Below, one piece after another: positions 18,081-27,073 of a DNA stretch of 64,000 nt (its first letter is position 1; every line of letters begins with the position of its first letter). The notes beneath the pieces are model-generated. The model saw only the letters and a list, made by a program, of their open reading frames with translations, was not told the origin of the DNA and did not search any database. Origin of the DNA: JALZUE01 sp051251725 (GTDB lineage: Bacteria > Pseudomonadota > Gammaproteobacteria > Enterobacterales > Alteromonadaceae); assembly GCA_051251725.1 (NCBI GenBank), contig JBPOFN010000013.1, forward strand, positions 45,206 to 109,205. Reading direction: 5' to 3'. Made by a program: the position numbers and the translations under genes.

Positions 18081-19016
18081 CTATTTAACTAATTCAATTG
18101 CTTGAGTAAGTGTTGCTTGAGTATTTGCAGCAACACATGTCAGTGATTTATCGATTCGCTTGTTCAAACCTTGTAAAACTTTACCTGGGCCTGCTTCTAC
18201 TAAATTTTCAACACCCGATTGCGCTAATGCTTCAATCGTTTCAGTCCAACGCACAGGGCTATACAATTGCTTGATTAATGCTGTTTTAATCGCATCTGCA
18301 GAGGTTTCAATACTAACATCAACGTTATTGATGACATCAATGGTTGGTGTATTAAAGGTGATATTTTCAAGTTCAGCGGCTAATTGCTCAGCAGCCTCTT
18401 TCATTAAGGCACAATGTGACGGTACGCTTACTGGTAAAGGTAATGCGCGTTTAGCACCTGCAGCTTTACATAATTCACCGGCGCGTTCGACCGCCGCTTT
18501 ATGACCAGCAATAACCACTTGGCCAGGTGAGTTAAAGTTAACCGCTGAAACGACCTCGCCTTGTGAAGCTTGTTCACACGCGTTAATAATTTCGTCATCC
18601 GCTAAACCAATAATTGCATACATAGCACCAACACCTGCTGGTACTGACGTTTGCATAAATTCACCGCGTTTTTTAACTAATACCACGGCATCAGCTAATG
18701 ATAAAACACCGGCACACACTAAAGCGGAATATTCACCTAAGCTGTGGCCTGCCAACGCTTTTGGCTGCACACTTGTTTCAGCTTGCATTAAACGCCACAT
18801 CGCGACACTTGCCGTTAATAAAGCAGGTTGTGTGTAATCGGTTTGATTTAATTTGCCATCAGGATCATCACTGATCAATTGCCACATATCGTAACCAATG
18901 GCATCTGACGCTTCTTTAAATGTTGCTTGTACTACCTCGTTCTCAGCAAAGTCACCAAGCATACCAACTGCCTGAGAACCTTGTCCGGGAAAGATAAAGG
19001 CTAAATTGTTTTGCAT
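18081..19016 (-). CDS. fabD: Malonyl-CoA:ACP transacylase
   Basis: 311 aa. It transfers malonyl from CoA to ACP. The nucleophile Ser lies in AGHSLGEYSAL, the catalytic His in PVSVPSHCALM, and the N-terminal FPGQGSQ motif is present. It sits 38 bp after fabH and 11 bp before fabG, so it is cotranscribed. Confidence 0.97.
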   Translation of the reverse strand: MQNNLAFIFPGQGSQAVGMLGDFAENEVVQATFKEASDAIGYDMWQLISDDPDGKLNQTDYTQPALLTASVAMWRLMQAETSVQPKALAGHSLGEYSALVCAGVLSLADAVVLVKKRGEFMQTSVPAGVGAMYAIIGLADDEIINACEQASQGEVVSAVNFNSPGQVVIAGHKAAVERAGELCKAAGAKRALPLPVSVPSHCALMKEAAEQLAAELENITFNTPTIDVINNVDVSIETSADAIKTALIKQLYSPVRWTETIEALAQSGVENLVEAGPGKVLQGLNKRIDKSLTCVAANTQATLTQAIELVK

Positions 19017-19054
19017 CTTTTAAAACCTAAAAATGTTAACTAAAAAATTAAGAA

Positions 19055-20014
19055 TTAGTATTTAATTAAGGCTGAGCCCCAAGTAAAACCACTTCCGAAT
19101 GCTTCTAATAATAATGTTTGACCACGTTGAATACGGCCATCACGTATAGCAATGTCTAATGCTGTAGGAATAGTTGCCGCAGACGTATTACCGTGTTTAT
19201 CAAGAGTTACCACGACTTGTTCCATCGGCATCGATAGTTTTTTAGCCGTCGCTTTAATGATACGTAAATTGGCTTGATGAGGAACTAACCAATCCACGTC
19301 TGATTTTTCCAAGTTGTTATGCGCTAAAGTCTGCTTAACAATTTCACTTAAACGTGTCACAGCAACTTTGAATACTTCATTGCCCTTCATATACATATAG
19401 CTTTCATCGACACTTTCGGCATGGCCACGTTTTGGTGCTTCACAACCGAGTAATGCTTGAAATTGACCATCAGCATGTAAATGGGTTGATAAAATACCGG
19501 CTTCTTCACTGGCTTCTAAAATACAAGCACCCGCAGCATCACCAAATAAGATCAAAGTACTTCGATCATCAGGAGCACACATATGTGATAAAGCATCAGC
19601 GCCAACGATTAAAATTCGTTTAGCCATACCTGATTTAATATATTGATCTGCAATACTTAATGAATAAATAAAGCCTGAGCAAGCCGCAGCCACATCAAAG
19701 GCCGGTATGTTAGGACAATCTAAATATTGTTGAACATAACAAGCTGCACTTGGAAAGGCCGCATGAGAACTTGCTGTCCCCATAACAATCATATCAAGAT
19801 CAGACGCTTGTAAACCCGCCATCTCTAGTGCTTTTTTAGCTGCTTCAGCGCCCATGTAAGCTGCCGTTTCATGTTCGGCGGCAATACGACGTTCTTTAAT
19901 CCCTGTACGTTCCGTGATCCATTCGTCACTTGTCTCAACAAGCTTCTCTAGATCAGCGTTTGTACGGATTTGTTCAGGAAAATAGCTTCCTGTACCAATA
20001 ATTCTTGAATACAT
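19055..20014 (-). CDS. fabH: 3-oxoacyl-ACP synthase III (KAS III)
   Basis: 319 aa. It starts fatty acid synthesis by condensing acetyl-CoA with malonyl-ACP. The catalytic Cys is in DVAAACSGFIYSL, His in WLVPHQANLRII and Asn in DKHGNTSAATIP. The N-terminal IIGTGSYFPEQIRTN and ERTGIKERRI are typical. It lies 9 bp after plsX. Confidence 0.97.
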   Translation of the reverse strand: MYSRIIGTGSYFPEQIRTNADLEKLVETSDEWITERTGIKERRIAAEHETAAYMGAEAAKKALEMAGLQASDLDMIVMGTASSHAAFPSAACYVQQYLDCPNIPAFDVAAACSGFIYSLSIADQYIKSGMAKRILIVGADALSHMCAPDDRSTLILFGDAAGACILEASEEAGILSTHLHADGQFQALLGCEAPKRGHAESVDESYMYMKGNEVFKVAVTRLSEIVKQTLAHNNLEKSDVDWLVPHQANLRIIKATAKKLSMPMEQVVVTLDKHGNTSAATIPTALDIAIRDGRIQRGQTLLLEAFGSGFTWGSALIKY

Positions 20015-20023
20015 AATTTTTAT

Positions 20024-21052
20024 TTATGGCCTTTGCAATAACCCATGTTCCAATTTTGATCTGATTTTGGCTGGAACTTGTCTTTCTGTTTCTTTTACTG
20101 CTTCGATAATCGCTGCATAAAAAGCCTTAGTAGTCGCATTGCCATGACTTTTTACCACAATGCCCTGTAATCCTATCAAACTTGCCCCATTGTACTGGTC
20201 GGGGTTCAGCGGTTTAAAAAGCTTTTTTAACGTAGATGTTAATAATTTACCAGTTATTTTTGCAATTAAACTGCGAGATGAAATATCTTTTAATTTATTG
20301 TACAAAAGACGAGCAACACCTTCGCATGTTTTTAACGCAACATTACCAACAAAGCCGTCACAAACAATGACTTCAGCTTTGTTATTAAAAATATCATTGC
20401 CTTCAATAAAACCGACATAATTTATCTGTGGATTATCTTGCAACTTTTTGGCCGCTAACTTGATATGGTCGCTACCTTTATGTTCTTCTTCACCCATATT
20501 TAAAAGGGCTACTCGAGGATTGGCAATTTCATCAACCGCTTCGGCTAAAACCGATCCCATCACGCCAAACTGATATAACATTTCAGCATCACAAATGACA
20601 TTAGCACCTAAGTCCAACATAAAGACATGTTTATGTTCATCTAAAGTCGGTAACGACGTGATTAATGCCGGCCGTTCAACCCCTGGCAATGTTTTTAAGA
20701 CAATATGCGCCATGGTAAAAAGTGCCCCGGTATTACCGGCACTGACACATGCTTGGGCTTTACCGGTTTTAACTAAGTCTAACACTTTACGCATGGACGA
20801 GTCTTTTTTACCACGGAGTGCTTGAGATGGTTTTTCGTCCATTTCAACTATTTGTGAGGTATGAATAATAGTAAACTGAGGGTGATCAGAAAATTGATGT
20901 TTTTCGAGTTCTTGGGAAATAATAGCAGAATCGCCGCATAGCATAAGGTGAAGATTTGGCATTGTTTGCACAGCCAAAATTGCAGCGGGTAAAATAATAT
21001 GGGGGCCTTGATCGCCCCCCATAATATCTAACGCTAAGGTTAGATTATTCAA
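20024..21052 (-). CDS. plsX: Phosphate acyltransferase PlsX
   Basis: 342 aa. It makes acyl-phosphate from acyl-ACP for PlsY, the entry to phospholipid synthesis, as a peripheral membrane enzyme. Signatures include LALDIMGGDQGP at the start, SAGNTGAL, MLDLGANV, GNDIF and VCDGFVGNVALK. It lies 14 bp downstream of rpmF, the usual rpmF-plsX-fab arrangement that couples ribosome and membrane synthesis. Confidence 0.96.
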   Translation of the reverse strand: MNNLTLALDIMGGDQGPHIILPAAILAVQTMPNLHLMLCGDSAIISQELEKHQFSDHPQFTIIHTSQIVEMDEKPSQALRGKKDSSMRKVLDLVKTGKAQACVSAGNTGALFTMAHIVLKTLPGVERPALITSLPTLDEHKHVFMLDLGANVICDAEMLYQFGVMGSVLAEAVDEIANPRVALLNMGEEEHKGSDHIKLAAKKLQDNPQINYVGFIEGNDIFNNKAEVIVCDGFVGNVALKTCEGVARLLYNKLKDISSRSLIAKITGKLLTSTLKKLFKPLNPDQYNGASLIGLQGIVVKSHGNATTKAFYAAIIEAVKETERQVPAKIRSKLEHGLLQRP

Positions 21053-21066
21053 CGTTGAAAGATCGC

Positions 21067-21237
21067 TTAGATTGCGATTACTTTAACGCCTTTGTAGAAA
21101 CCATCAGCTGTCACATGGTGACGACGGTGAGTTTCACCTGATACTGGATCTACTGATAAATTTTCTGGTGTAATTGCGTCATGTGAACGGCGCATGCCAC
21201 GTCTTGAACGAGACTTCTTGCTCTTTTGAACTGCCAT
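21067..21237 (-). CDS. rpmF: 50S ribosomal protein L32
   Basis: 56 aa, translated by eye from the ATG at 21237 to TAA at 21067. It starts MAVQKSKKSRSRRGMRR, then SHDAITPENLSVDPVSGE, and ends KGVKVIAI. It is basic and Arg/Lys rich at the N-terminus, as L32 always is. There is an AGGAG-type site (complement of CTCCT at about 21246) before the start. It is the small ribosomal gene expected between yceD and plsX. Confidence 0.97.
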   Translation of the reverse strand: MAVQKSKKSRSRRGMRRSHDAITPENLSVDPVSGETHRRHHVTADGFYKGVKVIAI

Positions 21238-21274
21238 TTATAAACTCCTAAAATCGTTGTTAACTAAAATATAT

Positions 21275-21787
21275 CTACTTGAGTTTTTTCAATACGTCGA
21301 ATGGATTCGGTTTTTCAAGCTCTTCCGGCAACTCACCCCAAATAGTATCAGCTTTCGCTGCACAATTTTTAAGTGAATGCTTCGGAATTAACGGAATAGA
21401 AAGAATTAACTCATCTTCCACCAATTCAAGCAAGCTAATCTCACCATTCTCATCGAATTCGATTGCGTCATAATATGACGGCAAATCGTCAGCTGCTTCG
21501 GCATTTTTAACTGGACTAAACAAAAAATTGGTAGTCAATTCAGTATCAAACGCTTCGTTGCAACGCTGACATGCTAATGAAACTGTTGTTGACCCGGTAC
21601 CTGATATTACTACCAATCCCAGTTCATCAACATCAAATTTTACATCAACATTTACTTGCTCACCACAACTAATCGTCGCAGCAAGCAATCTATTCATTCC
21701 CGATCCTTCAAAATAGCCTTCACACTCAAGTCTACGTTGAGCGCTTCGGTAAGGGTCGATGGTTATCGGTAATTTAAGATTCTTCAT
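21275..21787 (-). CDS. yceD: YceD family (DUF177), 23S rRNA accumulation protein
   Basis: 170 aa. The family-typical ACQRCNEAFDTEL Cys-x-x-Cys segment is in the middle and an acidic stretch (DAIEFDENGEISLLELVEDELILSIPLIPKH) follows, then NPFDVLKKLK. YceD is needed for normal 23S rRNA levels and is cotranscribed with rpmF, here 37 bp away. It is the first gene of the minus-strand cluster; the spacer to the divergent maf gene holds both promoters. Confidence 0.93.
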   Translation of the reverse strand: MKNLKLPITIDPYRSAQRRLECEGYFEGSGMNRLLAATISCGEQVNVDVKFDVDELGLVVISGTGSTTVSLACQRCNEAFDTELTTNFLFSPVKNAEAADDLPSYYDAIEFDENGEISLLELVEDELILSIPLIPKHSLKNCAAKADTIWGELPEELEKPNPFDVLKKLK

Positions 21788-21903
21788 AAGGCGCGCATAT
21801 TAAAGCCCTTGGCGGCTAGTGTCAAAAGAAAAATGATCAATTTTCTTTAAAAATGAGAGTTAACCCCAATATCGCCTATAAAGTAACAATTCATGGAGTC
21901 TAT

Positions 21904-22503
21904 ATGACCACAATCGTGCTTGGTTCAACCTCGCCCTTTCGTAAAGCGATATTAGAAAAGCTTAACATTGCTTTTGAATGTGCAAAGCCTGATATCGACG
22001 AATCACCGCTTGTTAATGAAACGCCACAAGCGCTGGTAGAACGTCTTGCCATTGAAAAAGCGAAAGCGGTTGCCGCAGCTTACCCTAACGCTTTAATTAT
22101 TGGTTCAGACCAAGTAGCGGTTCATAACGGGCTAATATTAGGGAAGCCTCATAATCACGAAAATGCGATTAAGCAATTATCCGCTTTTAGTGGTAATAAA
22201 GTCACCTTTTATACTGGCCTTTGCTTATATAATAGTACTACCGGGACAGTAACGTCTTTAGTTGAACCTTTTCATGTTCACTTTAAAATATTATCTGGGG
22301 CAGACATTGAAAATTATCTGCTCGCTGAACAGCCTTATCAATGTGCTGGCAGCTTTAAAAGTGAAGCTTTAGGGATTTGTTTATTTGATAAACTTGAAGG
22401 AGACGATCCTAATACCCTTATTGGCCTGCCTTTAATAAAACTGACCGAACTATTAGCGCAAAATGGTTTTGATGTTTTAGCTGAGCAAATAAAACGCGGA
22501 TAA
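21904..22503 (+). CDS. yceF: Maf family nucleoside triphosphate pyrophosphatase (YceF type)
   Basis: 199 aa from the ATG at 21904, chosen because GGAG lies 6 bases upstream and the product begins with the invariant TTIVLGSTSPFRKAILEKL. A further in-frame ATG 51 bases upstream lacks a ribosome site. Catalytic and substrate segments: DIDESP, ALIIGSDQVAVHNG, KP and the Lys/Arg-bearing SGNKVTFYTGLCLYN. YceF-type Maf proteins hydrolyse modified nucleotides such as 7-methyl-GTP to stop their incorporation into RNA. It is divergent from yceD, as in many gammaproteobacteria. Confidence 0.93.
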   Translation: MTTIVLGSTSPFRKAILEKLNIAFECAKPDIDESPLVNETPQALVERLAIEKAKAVAAAYPNALIIGSDQVAVHNGLILGKPHNHENAIKQLSAFSGNKVTFYTGLCLYNSTTGTVTSLVEPFHVHFKILSGADIENYLLAEQPYQCAGSFKSEALGICLFDKLEGDDPNTLIGLPLIKLTELLAQNGFDVLAEQIKRG

Positions 22504-22656
22504 ATAACAGATAAATAACGTTAATAGCCGCTTAAATAGCATTGTTAGGAAAAAGCGCTTAACCCGAACTGAGCTTAATTTATACCATTGCGACTAAGAA
22601 AGTGATCGCTTAGCGGTAATTTAGATGGATTGGTATTGTCATTCACACCAGACACT

Positions 22657-22693
22657 AAAAAGGCAGCCAACAAGTTAATGTTGGCTGCCTTTT
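22657..22693. terminator. Bidirectional terminator between maf and the di-haem gene
   Basis: Stem AAAAGGCAGCCAACA / TGTTGGCTGCCTTTT (15 bp) with a 6-base loop, flanked by A and T runs on either strand, between two converging genes. Confidence 0.85.
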
Positions 22694-22740
22694 CTTTTAT
22701 CCGCGGTTGTTACTTTGGGACTTACTGCTATTAAGGCTTT

Positions 22741-24282
22741 TTATAAATCATTTAAAAAGCTTAATAAATCAGCGCGCTCGGTTGCGGTTAATTTTAACAC
22801 TTCATTTTTAGCTGCTTCTGCTTCGCCGCCATGCCAAAGCACTGCTTCGATAATAGTCGTTGCTCGGCCATCATGTAAAAACGTTGCCTGCGGATCAACC
22901 GTTTTAGCTCGCCCTAATCCCCATAACGGTGGCGTGCGCCATTCTGTAGCCGTTGCTTGGTATTCATATAAGTCAGTTGCTGAGCCTGGTTGATTATCTA
23001 AAGTAAAATCAGCTAAAGCACTGCCCATATCGTGTAATAACAAGTCAGTATATGGAAAAATCACTTGCTCAGATAACTCTGGCTGCTCAGCTGAATAGTC
23101 AGTGGTATATTGCTCTGTATGACATTGCTGGCAACCGGCATTCATAAAGATAGCTTTGCCGCGCTGCACGTCATCGGCATAAGCATTTCTGCGTTGTGGC
23201 ACTGACAAATGAGTAGAATAAAAGCCAATCGCATCTAAAATAACATCAGAAACTTCATAAGGATAATCATTAACGCTATCGCCGTTACCATTTTGGCTAT
23301 TGGCACAATCAACTTGATGAGACAAACACGACTCCGCTTGATGAAGACGATTAGTTAAGCCCATATCATTAACAAAAGCTCCTGCTGATTGCTCCAGTAA
23401 ACTAGGCTGACCTGCTTTCCAGCCAAAACGCCCTAAACGAACATCTTGGTGCTCAAGGCTCCAAACATAATTTGCTTTACCTGAAATACCATTGTTGTCA
23501 CTGTCGTTGATATCTTGCTTGGCTAAAATAGCCTCTTGTGAGACTAACGATAACAAACCTAAACCTATCATCGGCGGCGCAACACGAGCAGAAAATAAAG
23601 TGTCATCGTTAAAATCACCGGCAGTGGCTTGTTGTAAAGCAGTAAAATGCCACAGCGGTTTTCTTAATGTTACTTGGTGACCATCTTCAAAAGTTACCAC
23701 TACTGGCTCATAGGTAACTGATAAATCCACTTCTGGCGTAACATTCGCCACCGCTAAATGCTGAATTTGACCACCAACACTAGTATCGGCAACATTCGCC
23801 ATTGACGCATTGAGCATTGCATTTTGCTGCGCGGTGTCGATTTGACGACGCGCTGTTCTAAATAAAATACTGTTGAAGTCATCACTATTAGCATCTGGCG
23901 CGTGGCCTCTGCCGTCACGAATATGGCAGTCTTGGCAAGCATTGTTATTAAATAACCCACCTAAACCATCACGTGAAGAGGTACTGGCACTGCCGGCAAC
24001 CCATGGATTTTGAAAAAAATCATCACCGATCTCAAATTTGGCAATACGAGTAGTGTCTGTCATATTGACTGACCGATCAGAAAAGGCATCACTGGTATTG
24101 TCAGTAGTTGCCGCTGCGCCACCGGAAAGATGTTCATTTTCTACTTGAAATTCAGGCGTTACCACAACTGGCGTGGTTGGTTTTTTGGCGGTATCTGTTG
24201 TACCTGAGCCGCCACCGCAACTTTGCATAAAAATAGTAACCACGGCTAACACTGTAATAATTTTTTTCATAAGACTTTTCAT
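22741..24282 (-). CDS. Di-haem oxidoreductase lipoprotein (DUF1111, thiol-oxidoreductase-like)
   Basis: 513 aa. Lipoprotein signal: MQSC lipobox with Cys about 22, followed by a Gly/Ser/Thr-rich linker. Two c-type haem sites: CQDCHIRDGRGH near residue 115 and CQQCHTEQ near residue 383. Also RTPPLWGLG and TFLHDGRATTIIEAVLWHGGEA, the peroxidase-like distal segments of this family. It follows the imelysin gene by 82 bp, an association seen repeatedly in proteobacterial iron-regulated loci. It probably oxidises or reduces iron or a ligand at the outer membrane during uptake, but the reaction is unproven. A stem-loop in the spacer may lower its expression relative to imelysin. Confidence 0.9.
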   Translation of the reverse strand: MKSLMKKIITVLAVVTIFMQSCGGGSGTTDTAKKPTTPVVVTPEFQVENEHLSGGAAATTDNTSDAFSDRSVNMTDTTRIAKFEIGDDFFQNPWVAGSASTSSRDGLGGLFNNNACQDCHIRDGRGHAPDANSDDFNSILFRTARRQIDTAQQNAMLNASMANVADTSVGGQIQHLAVANVTPEVDLSVTYEPVVVTFEDGHQVTLRKPLWHFTALQQATAGDFNDDTLFSARVAPPMIGLGLLSLVSQEAILAKQDINDSDNNGISGKANYVWSLEHQDVRLGRFGWKAGQPSLLEQSAGAFVNDMGLTNRLHQAESCLSHQVDCANSQNGNGDSVNDYPYEVSDVILDAIGFYSTHLSVPQRRNAYADDVQRGKAIFMNAGCQQCHTEQYTTDYSAEQPELSEQVIFPYTDLLLHDMGSALADFTLDNQPGSATDLYEYQATATEWRTPPLWGLGRAKTVDPQATFLHDGRATTIIEAVLWHGGEAEAAKNEVLKLTATERADLLSFLNDL

Positions 24283-24300
24283 TTGCTCGCTTAAACGCAG

Positions 24301-24337
24301 AAAGCTCCAATTGATCTTTTGTCAGATCAAAGGAGCT
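24301..24337 (-). other. Stem-loop between imelysin and the di-haem gene
   Basis: On the minus strand AAGCTCC..TTGATCT pairs with AGATCAA..GGAGCTT around a short loop, without a good T run afterwards. It probably attenuates or sets the mRNA end rather than terminating fully. Confidence 0.5.
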
Positions 24338-24364
24338 TAATTTAATAAAAATAACTAATGCAAA

Positions 24365-25618
24365 TTAATTGCTGTCACCACCACCGCCAATGTCGATAGG
24401 GTCAAGTGATAATAATTGCGCTGCGGTTCTAAATTTAACATCAAGCGCAATTAATTCAGTAACTGCCGATTCTGCAATCATGCGTTCTGTTGACGATGAA
24501 GACTGACCAATAATTTGATCAAAACGAATCGTATTTTCAGTGCGCTCACCAAAAGCTAAAATATTGCTCATATGACCTTCAATACTAACTAAAGCATTAT
24601 CAATTTCGTTGTAGGTATCAGCATCTAAATCTTTAATAAGATCGCCAATCCCAACGCCAACAATAGTGCCGTAGTTGCCATAAAAGGCATTTTTAACCCC
24701 TTGAAAATTGTAATAAATAGCAACATGACTTAAATCACTAAAACAGTCATGCTCTTCTTCTGGGTCGCCAAGAAATAAACCTGAGTTCATGCGGGCACCC
24801 GCTAACTCATCAGTTGCCATCGCGTGAATTGAACCAATAATATAATCAAGTGCAAACTCACTGTTTAAAAAGTTGTAAGCCAAGCTACCAGCTGTTGTTG
24901 CAGCACTTACGCTCCATTCAGCTTTCATATTGGTTAAATCAGTAACAAGTAAATTGGTTACTGTCGATAAATACTGCGCGCGACGCTGACAATAAGTATC
25001 TAAACAGCCCACTACGTCATAATCACTTGCTGGACGCTCACCGGCACCAGCACTAGTGCCATGGGTATCTCGGCCCCATAGTAAATACTCAACCGCATGA
25101 ACACCCGTTGTTACATTCGCTTCTGAATCATTCGCGCCATTTTGTGCTAATAATAACTCGGTATTAATTGTTGCTGAACCTTGAATTAAGCTATCAATAT
25201 GACTTTCATCTAATGGCCAGGCATTTACTTGCCCTTCCCATTCATCAACACTGGCAAGGCCGCCATCAGCCGATAAATCTTGTGATAAGGTAATTGAACT
25301 ATCCCAGCGCATAATTTCAGCTTGTTGATATGGTATTCGTGCGTCTTTATAAGCCGCTTTCGCCGCATCAAGATTAACTTCGGTTGGCGTTGAAATAAAA
25401 GTATTTACTGCAGTTTGCAATGTTTGAGCGGTTGTTAAAGAGTCACTATATGCAGCATATGCCATCGCTACATAATTTTGTTTAATTTGCTCTTGTTTAA
25501 TCTGTGCTTGTGTCCCTGTTGCTACGCTGCCTTCTTCACTATAGTCGCTGCTATTACAAGCGGTGATCAGAGCAATTGCCGAGCCAATTATCATGACCAT
25601 TGATTTTTTATTAAACAT
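24365..25618 (-). CDS. Imelysin family lipoprotein (peptidase M75, iron-regulated)
   Basis: 417 aa with lipobox ITAC (Cys about 21), so it is an outer-membrane or periplasmic lipoprotein. The diagnostic GxHxxE motif is G-V-H-A-V-E-Y-L-L-W-G near residue 170, and the second half carries HAMATDELAGARM. Imelysin proteins (IrpA/EfeO-like) are iron-regulated and probably bind iron or haem; protease activity is doubted. A near-perfect Fur palindrome lies 43 bp upstream of the ATG, so repression in iron-replete cells is expected. It heads a two-gene unit with the di-haem lipoprotein. Confidence 0.92.
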   Translation of the reverse strand: MFNKKSMVMIIGSAIALITACNSSDYSEEGSVATGTQAQIKQEQIKQNYVAMAYAAYSDSLTTAQTLQTAVNTFISTPTEVNLDAAKAAYKDARIPYQQAEIMRWDSSITLSQDLSADGGLASVDEWEGQVNAWPLDESHIDSLIQGSATINTELLLAQNGANDSEANVTTGVHAVEYLLWGRDTHGTSAGAGERPASDYDVVGCLDTYCQRRAQYLSTVTNLLVTDLTNMKAEWSVSAATTAGSLAYNFLNSEFALDYIIGSIHAMATDELAGARMNSGLFLGDPEEEHDCFSDLSHVAIYYNFQGVKNAFYGNYGTIVGVGIGDLIKDLDADTYNEIDNALVSIEGHMSNILAFGERTENTIRFDQIIGQSSSSTERMIAESAVTELIALDVKFRTAAQLLSLDPIDIGGGGDSN

Positions 25619-25660
25619 TGTTTTCCTTAGTAACCTTTGATTAAATCTAAAACATAACGC

Positions 25661-25681
25661 AAATGATAATAGTTATCATTT
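25661..25681. promoter_or_regulatory. Fur box between imelysin and the desaturase-like gene
   Basis: AAATGATAA-TAG-TTATCATTT: two perfect 9-bp inverted arms, matching the Fur consensus (GATAATGATAATCATTATC) at most positions. It lies 43 bp upstream of imelysin and about 60 bp upstream of the divergent 25742 gene, so one site may control both. Confidence 0.85.
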
Positions 25682-25741
25682 GTTATATCAATTGTTTTTT
25701 TGTATTATAACGAAGAATTATTTCGAGTAGCCTTTTTAACA

Positions 25742-26665
25742 ATGTATGAATACACTATTAATTTACTTAATCAGTTGATTGAGCCAGTCACCTATTTGTT
25801 GACGGCCAACAAACGCATTTACTGGTTATATTTAATATCGGCATTATTACTTATTGTTTTATTTTATCGAAGCCAACCTCTCGCCATCAAAACAATATTC
25901 AAACAACTTGTCAGTAGAAAATACTGGTTTAATCGTAGTACTCAACTTGACCTAAAATGGATATTCCTCAATCAAGCTTTAGCATTACTTCTGGTTGTAC
26001 CGATAATTTCAGGGCAACTAGCATGGGCAATTGGCAGCTATAAAATATTACTGAATACGTTTGGCGCGGGGGATTTTATTCATTGGCCATCAATTCATGT
26101 GCTTTGGGCATTTACCTTAGTTACCTTTATCGCTGATGATTTTTCAAGGTTCTTAATGCACTATGCTTATCATAAAGTCCCCTTTCTCTGGCGTTTTCAT
26201 GCCGTTCATCACAGCGCAAAAATAATGACGCCGCTAACGCTTTACCGTATTCACTTTATTGAATATTTGCTCAACAGCTGCCGTTCGTTATTAGTTATTG
26301 GCACCATCAGTGGTATTTTCATCTATTGCTTTAATGGCCGCATTGGCGTTTATGAAATATTAGGCGTGAGTATATTAAATTTATTATTTAACCTCGCTGG
26401 CGCTAATTTACGGCATAGCCATATAGCCATTGGTTTTGGTAAATTAGAGCAGATTTTTATAAGCCCCGCCCAGCATCAAATTCATCATAGCTCAGCCAAA
26501 ACTCACTTAGACAAAAATTTTGGCGCGACTTTCGCCATTTGGGATAAACTTTTTGGCTCTTGGATCAGCAGTAAAAATCAAAAAGTAAGATCTTTTGGTT
26601 TATATCGCCAGTGGGCAAAACAAAGTATGAAAAGTCAGTTATTGGGCATTAGGCCAAAGCAGTAA
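25742..26665 (+). CDS. Sterol desaturase/fatty acid hydroxylase family membrane protein
   Basis: 307 aa from the ATG at 25742; an in-frame TTG 42 bases upstream (25700) has no better support. There are several transmembrane helices in the N-terminal half and around residue 190. The di-iron histidine clusters are present: HYAYH near 139, HAVHH near 153, then HSHIAIGF and HQIHH near 244. Such enzymes use O2 and a non-haem di-iron centre to hydroxylate or desaturate lipids in the inner membrane. The lipid substrate is unknown; bacterial members often modify fatty acids, carotenoids or ornithine lipids. The Fur box in the shared upstream region suggests iron control, sensible for a di-iron enzyme. 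Confidence 0.85.
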   Translation: MYEYTINLLNQLIEPVTYLLTANKRIYWLYLISALLLIVLFYRSQPLAIKTIFKQLVSRKYWFNRSTQLDLKWIFLNQALALLLVVPIISGQLAWAIGSYKILLNTFGAGDFIHWPSIHVLWAFTLVTFIADDFSRFLMHYAYHKVPFLWRFHAVHHSAKIMTPLTLYRIHFIEYLLNSCRSLLVIGTISGIFIYCFNGRIGVYEILGVSILNLLFNLAGANLRHSHIAIGFGKLEQIFISPAQHQIHHSSAKTHLDKNFGATFAIWDKLFGSWISSKNQKVRSFGLYRQWAKQSMKSQLLGIRPKQ

Positions 26666-26938
26666 TATTACTTAGGCTGTGAAGTTTGAGGTGAGGATTA
26701 AATCTATTAAATGGAAAATCAATCTGAAAGACAGGTAAGCCACCAGAGCTGTCATTGAACTTTTTAAAATTAGAGCGTTAATCTAAGGCGATAACGCTCC
26801 CTTTGTGAGATAGAACCAAATTTTTAGCTATTATAAGAAACATAAAACAACTTCTACAAGGCTGTTCATCGTAACATTCATAGACGATCAAATTACTTTG
26901 TTTATGGTTGCTAATTGAATATACGGTCATTAGGTCGT

Positions 26939-26958
26939 ATTCACAATATACTGTGAAT
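26939..26958. promoter_or_regulatory. hip operator O1
   Basis: ATTCACAATATACTGTGAAT: inverted arms ATTCACA/TGTGAAT around a 6-bp centre. The first of three near-identical copies upstream of hipB. Confidence 0.8.
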
Positions 26959-26989
26959 ATAATCTACTTTAATCCTCAATAGACATGAT

Positions 26990-27007
26990 TTCACAATATA
27001 CTGTGAA
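26990..27007. promoter_or_regulatory. hip operator O2
   Basis: TTCACAATATACTGTGAA, identical in core to O1 and exactly 50 bp further on. Confidence 0.8.
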
Positions 27008-27038
27008 TTCATTGTTTTTTGTGTGTGATTTCGCTATG

Positions 27039-27058
27039 ATTCACATAATACTGTGAAT
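27039..27058. promoter_or_regulatory. hip operator O3
   Basis: ATTCACATAATACTGTGAAT, the same arms with a two-base change in the centre, again 50 bp from the previous copy and ending 15 bases before the preferred hipB start. Binding here would block transcription or translation initiation. Confidence 0.8.
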
Positions 27059-27073
27059 TTAATGGAAGTTTTA

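Larger units (their letters stand above)
26666..27038. other. Intergenic stretch upstream of hipBA
   Basis: About 370 bases without a credible coding region. The left part shows nothing recognisable; the right part holds the first two of three hip operators. Flanking direct repeats marking an insertion were not seen. Confidence 0.6.

Noticed and set aside
27053..27073. GTG start for hipB
   Set aside because: It lies within operator O3 and has no ribosome site; the ATG at 27074 does.
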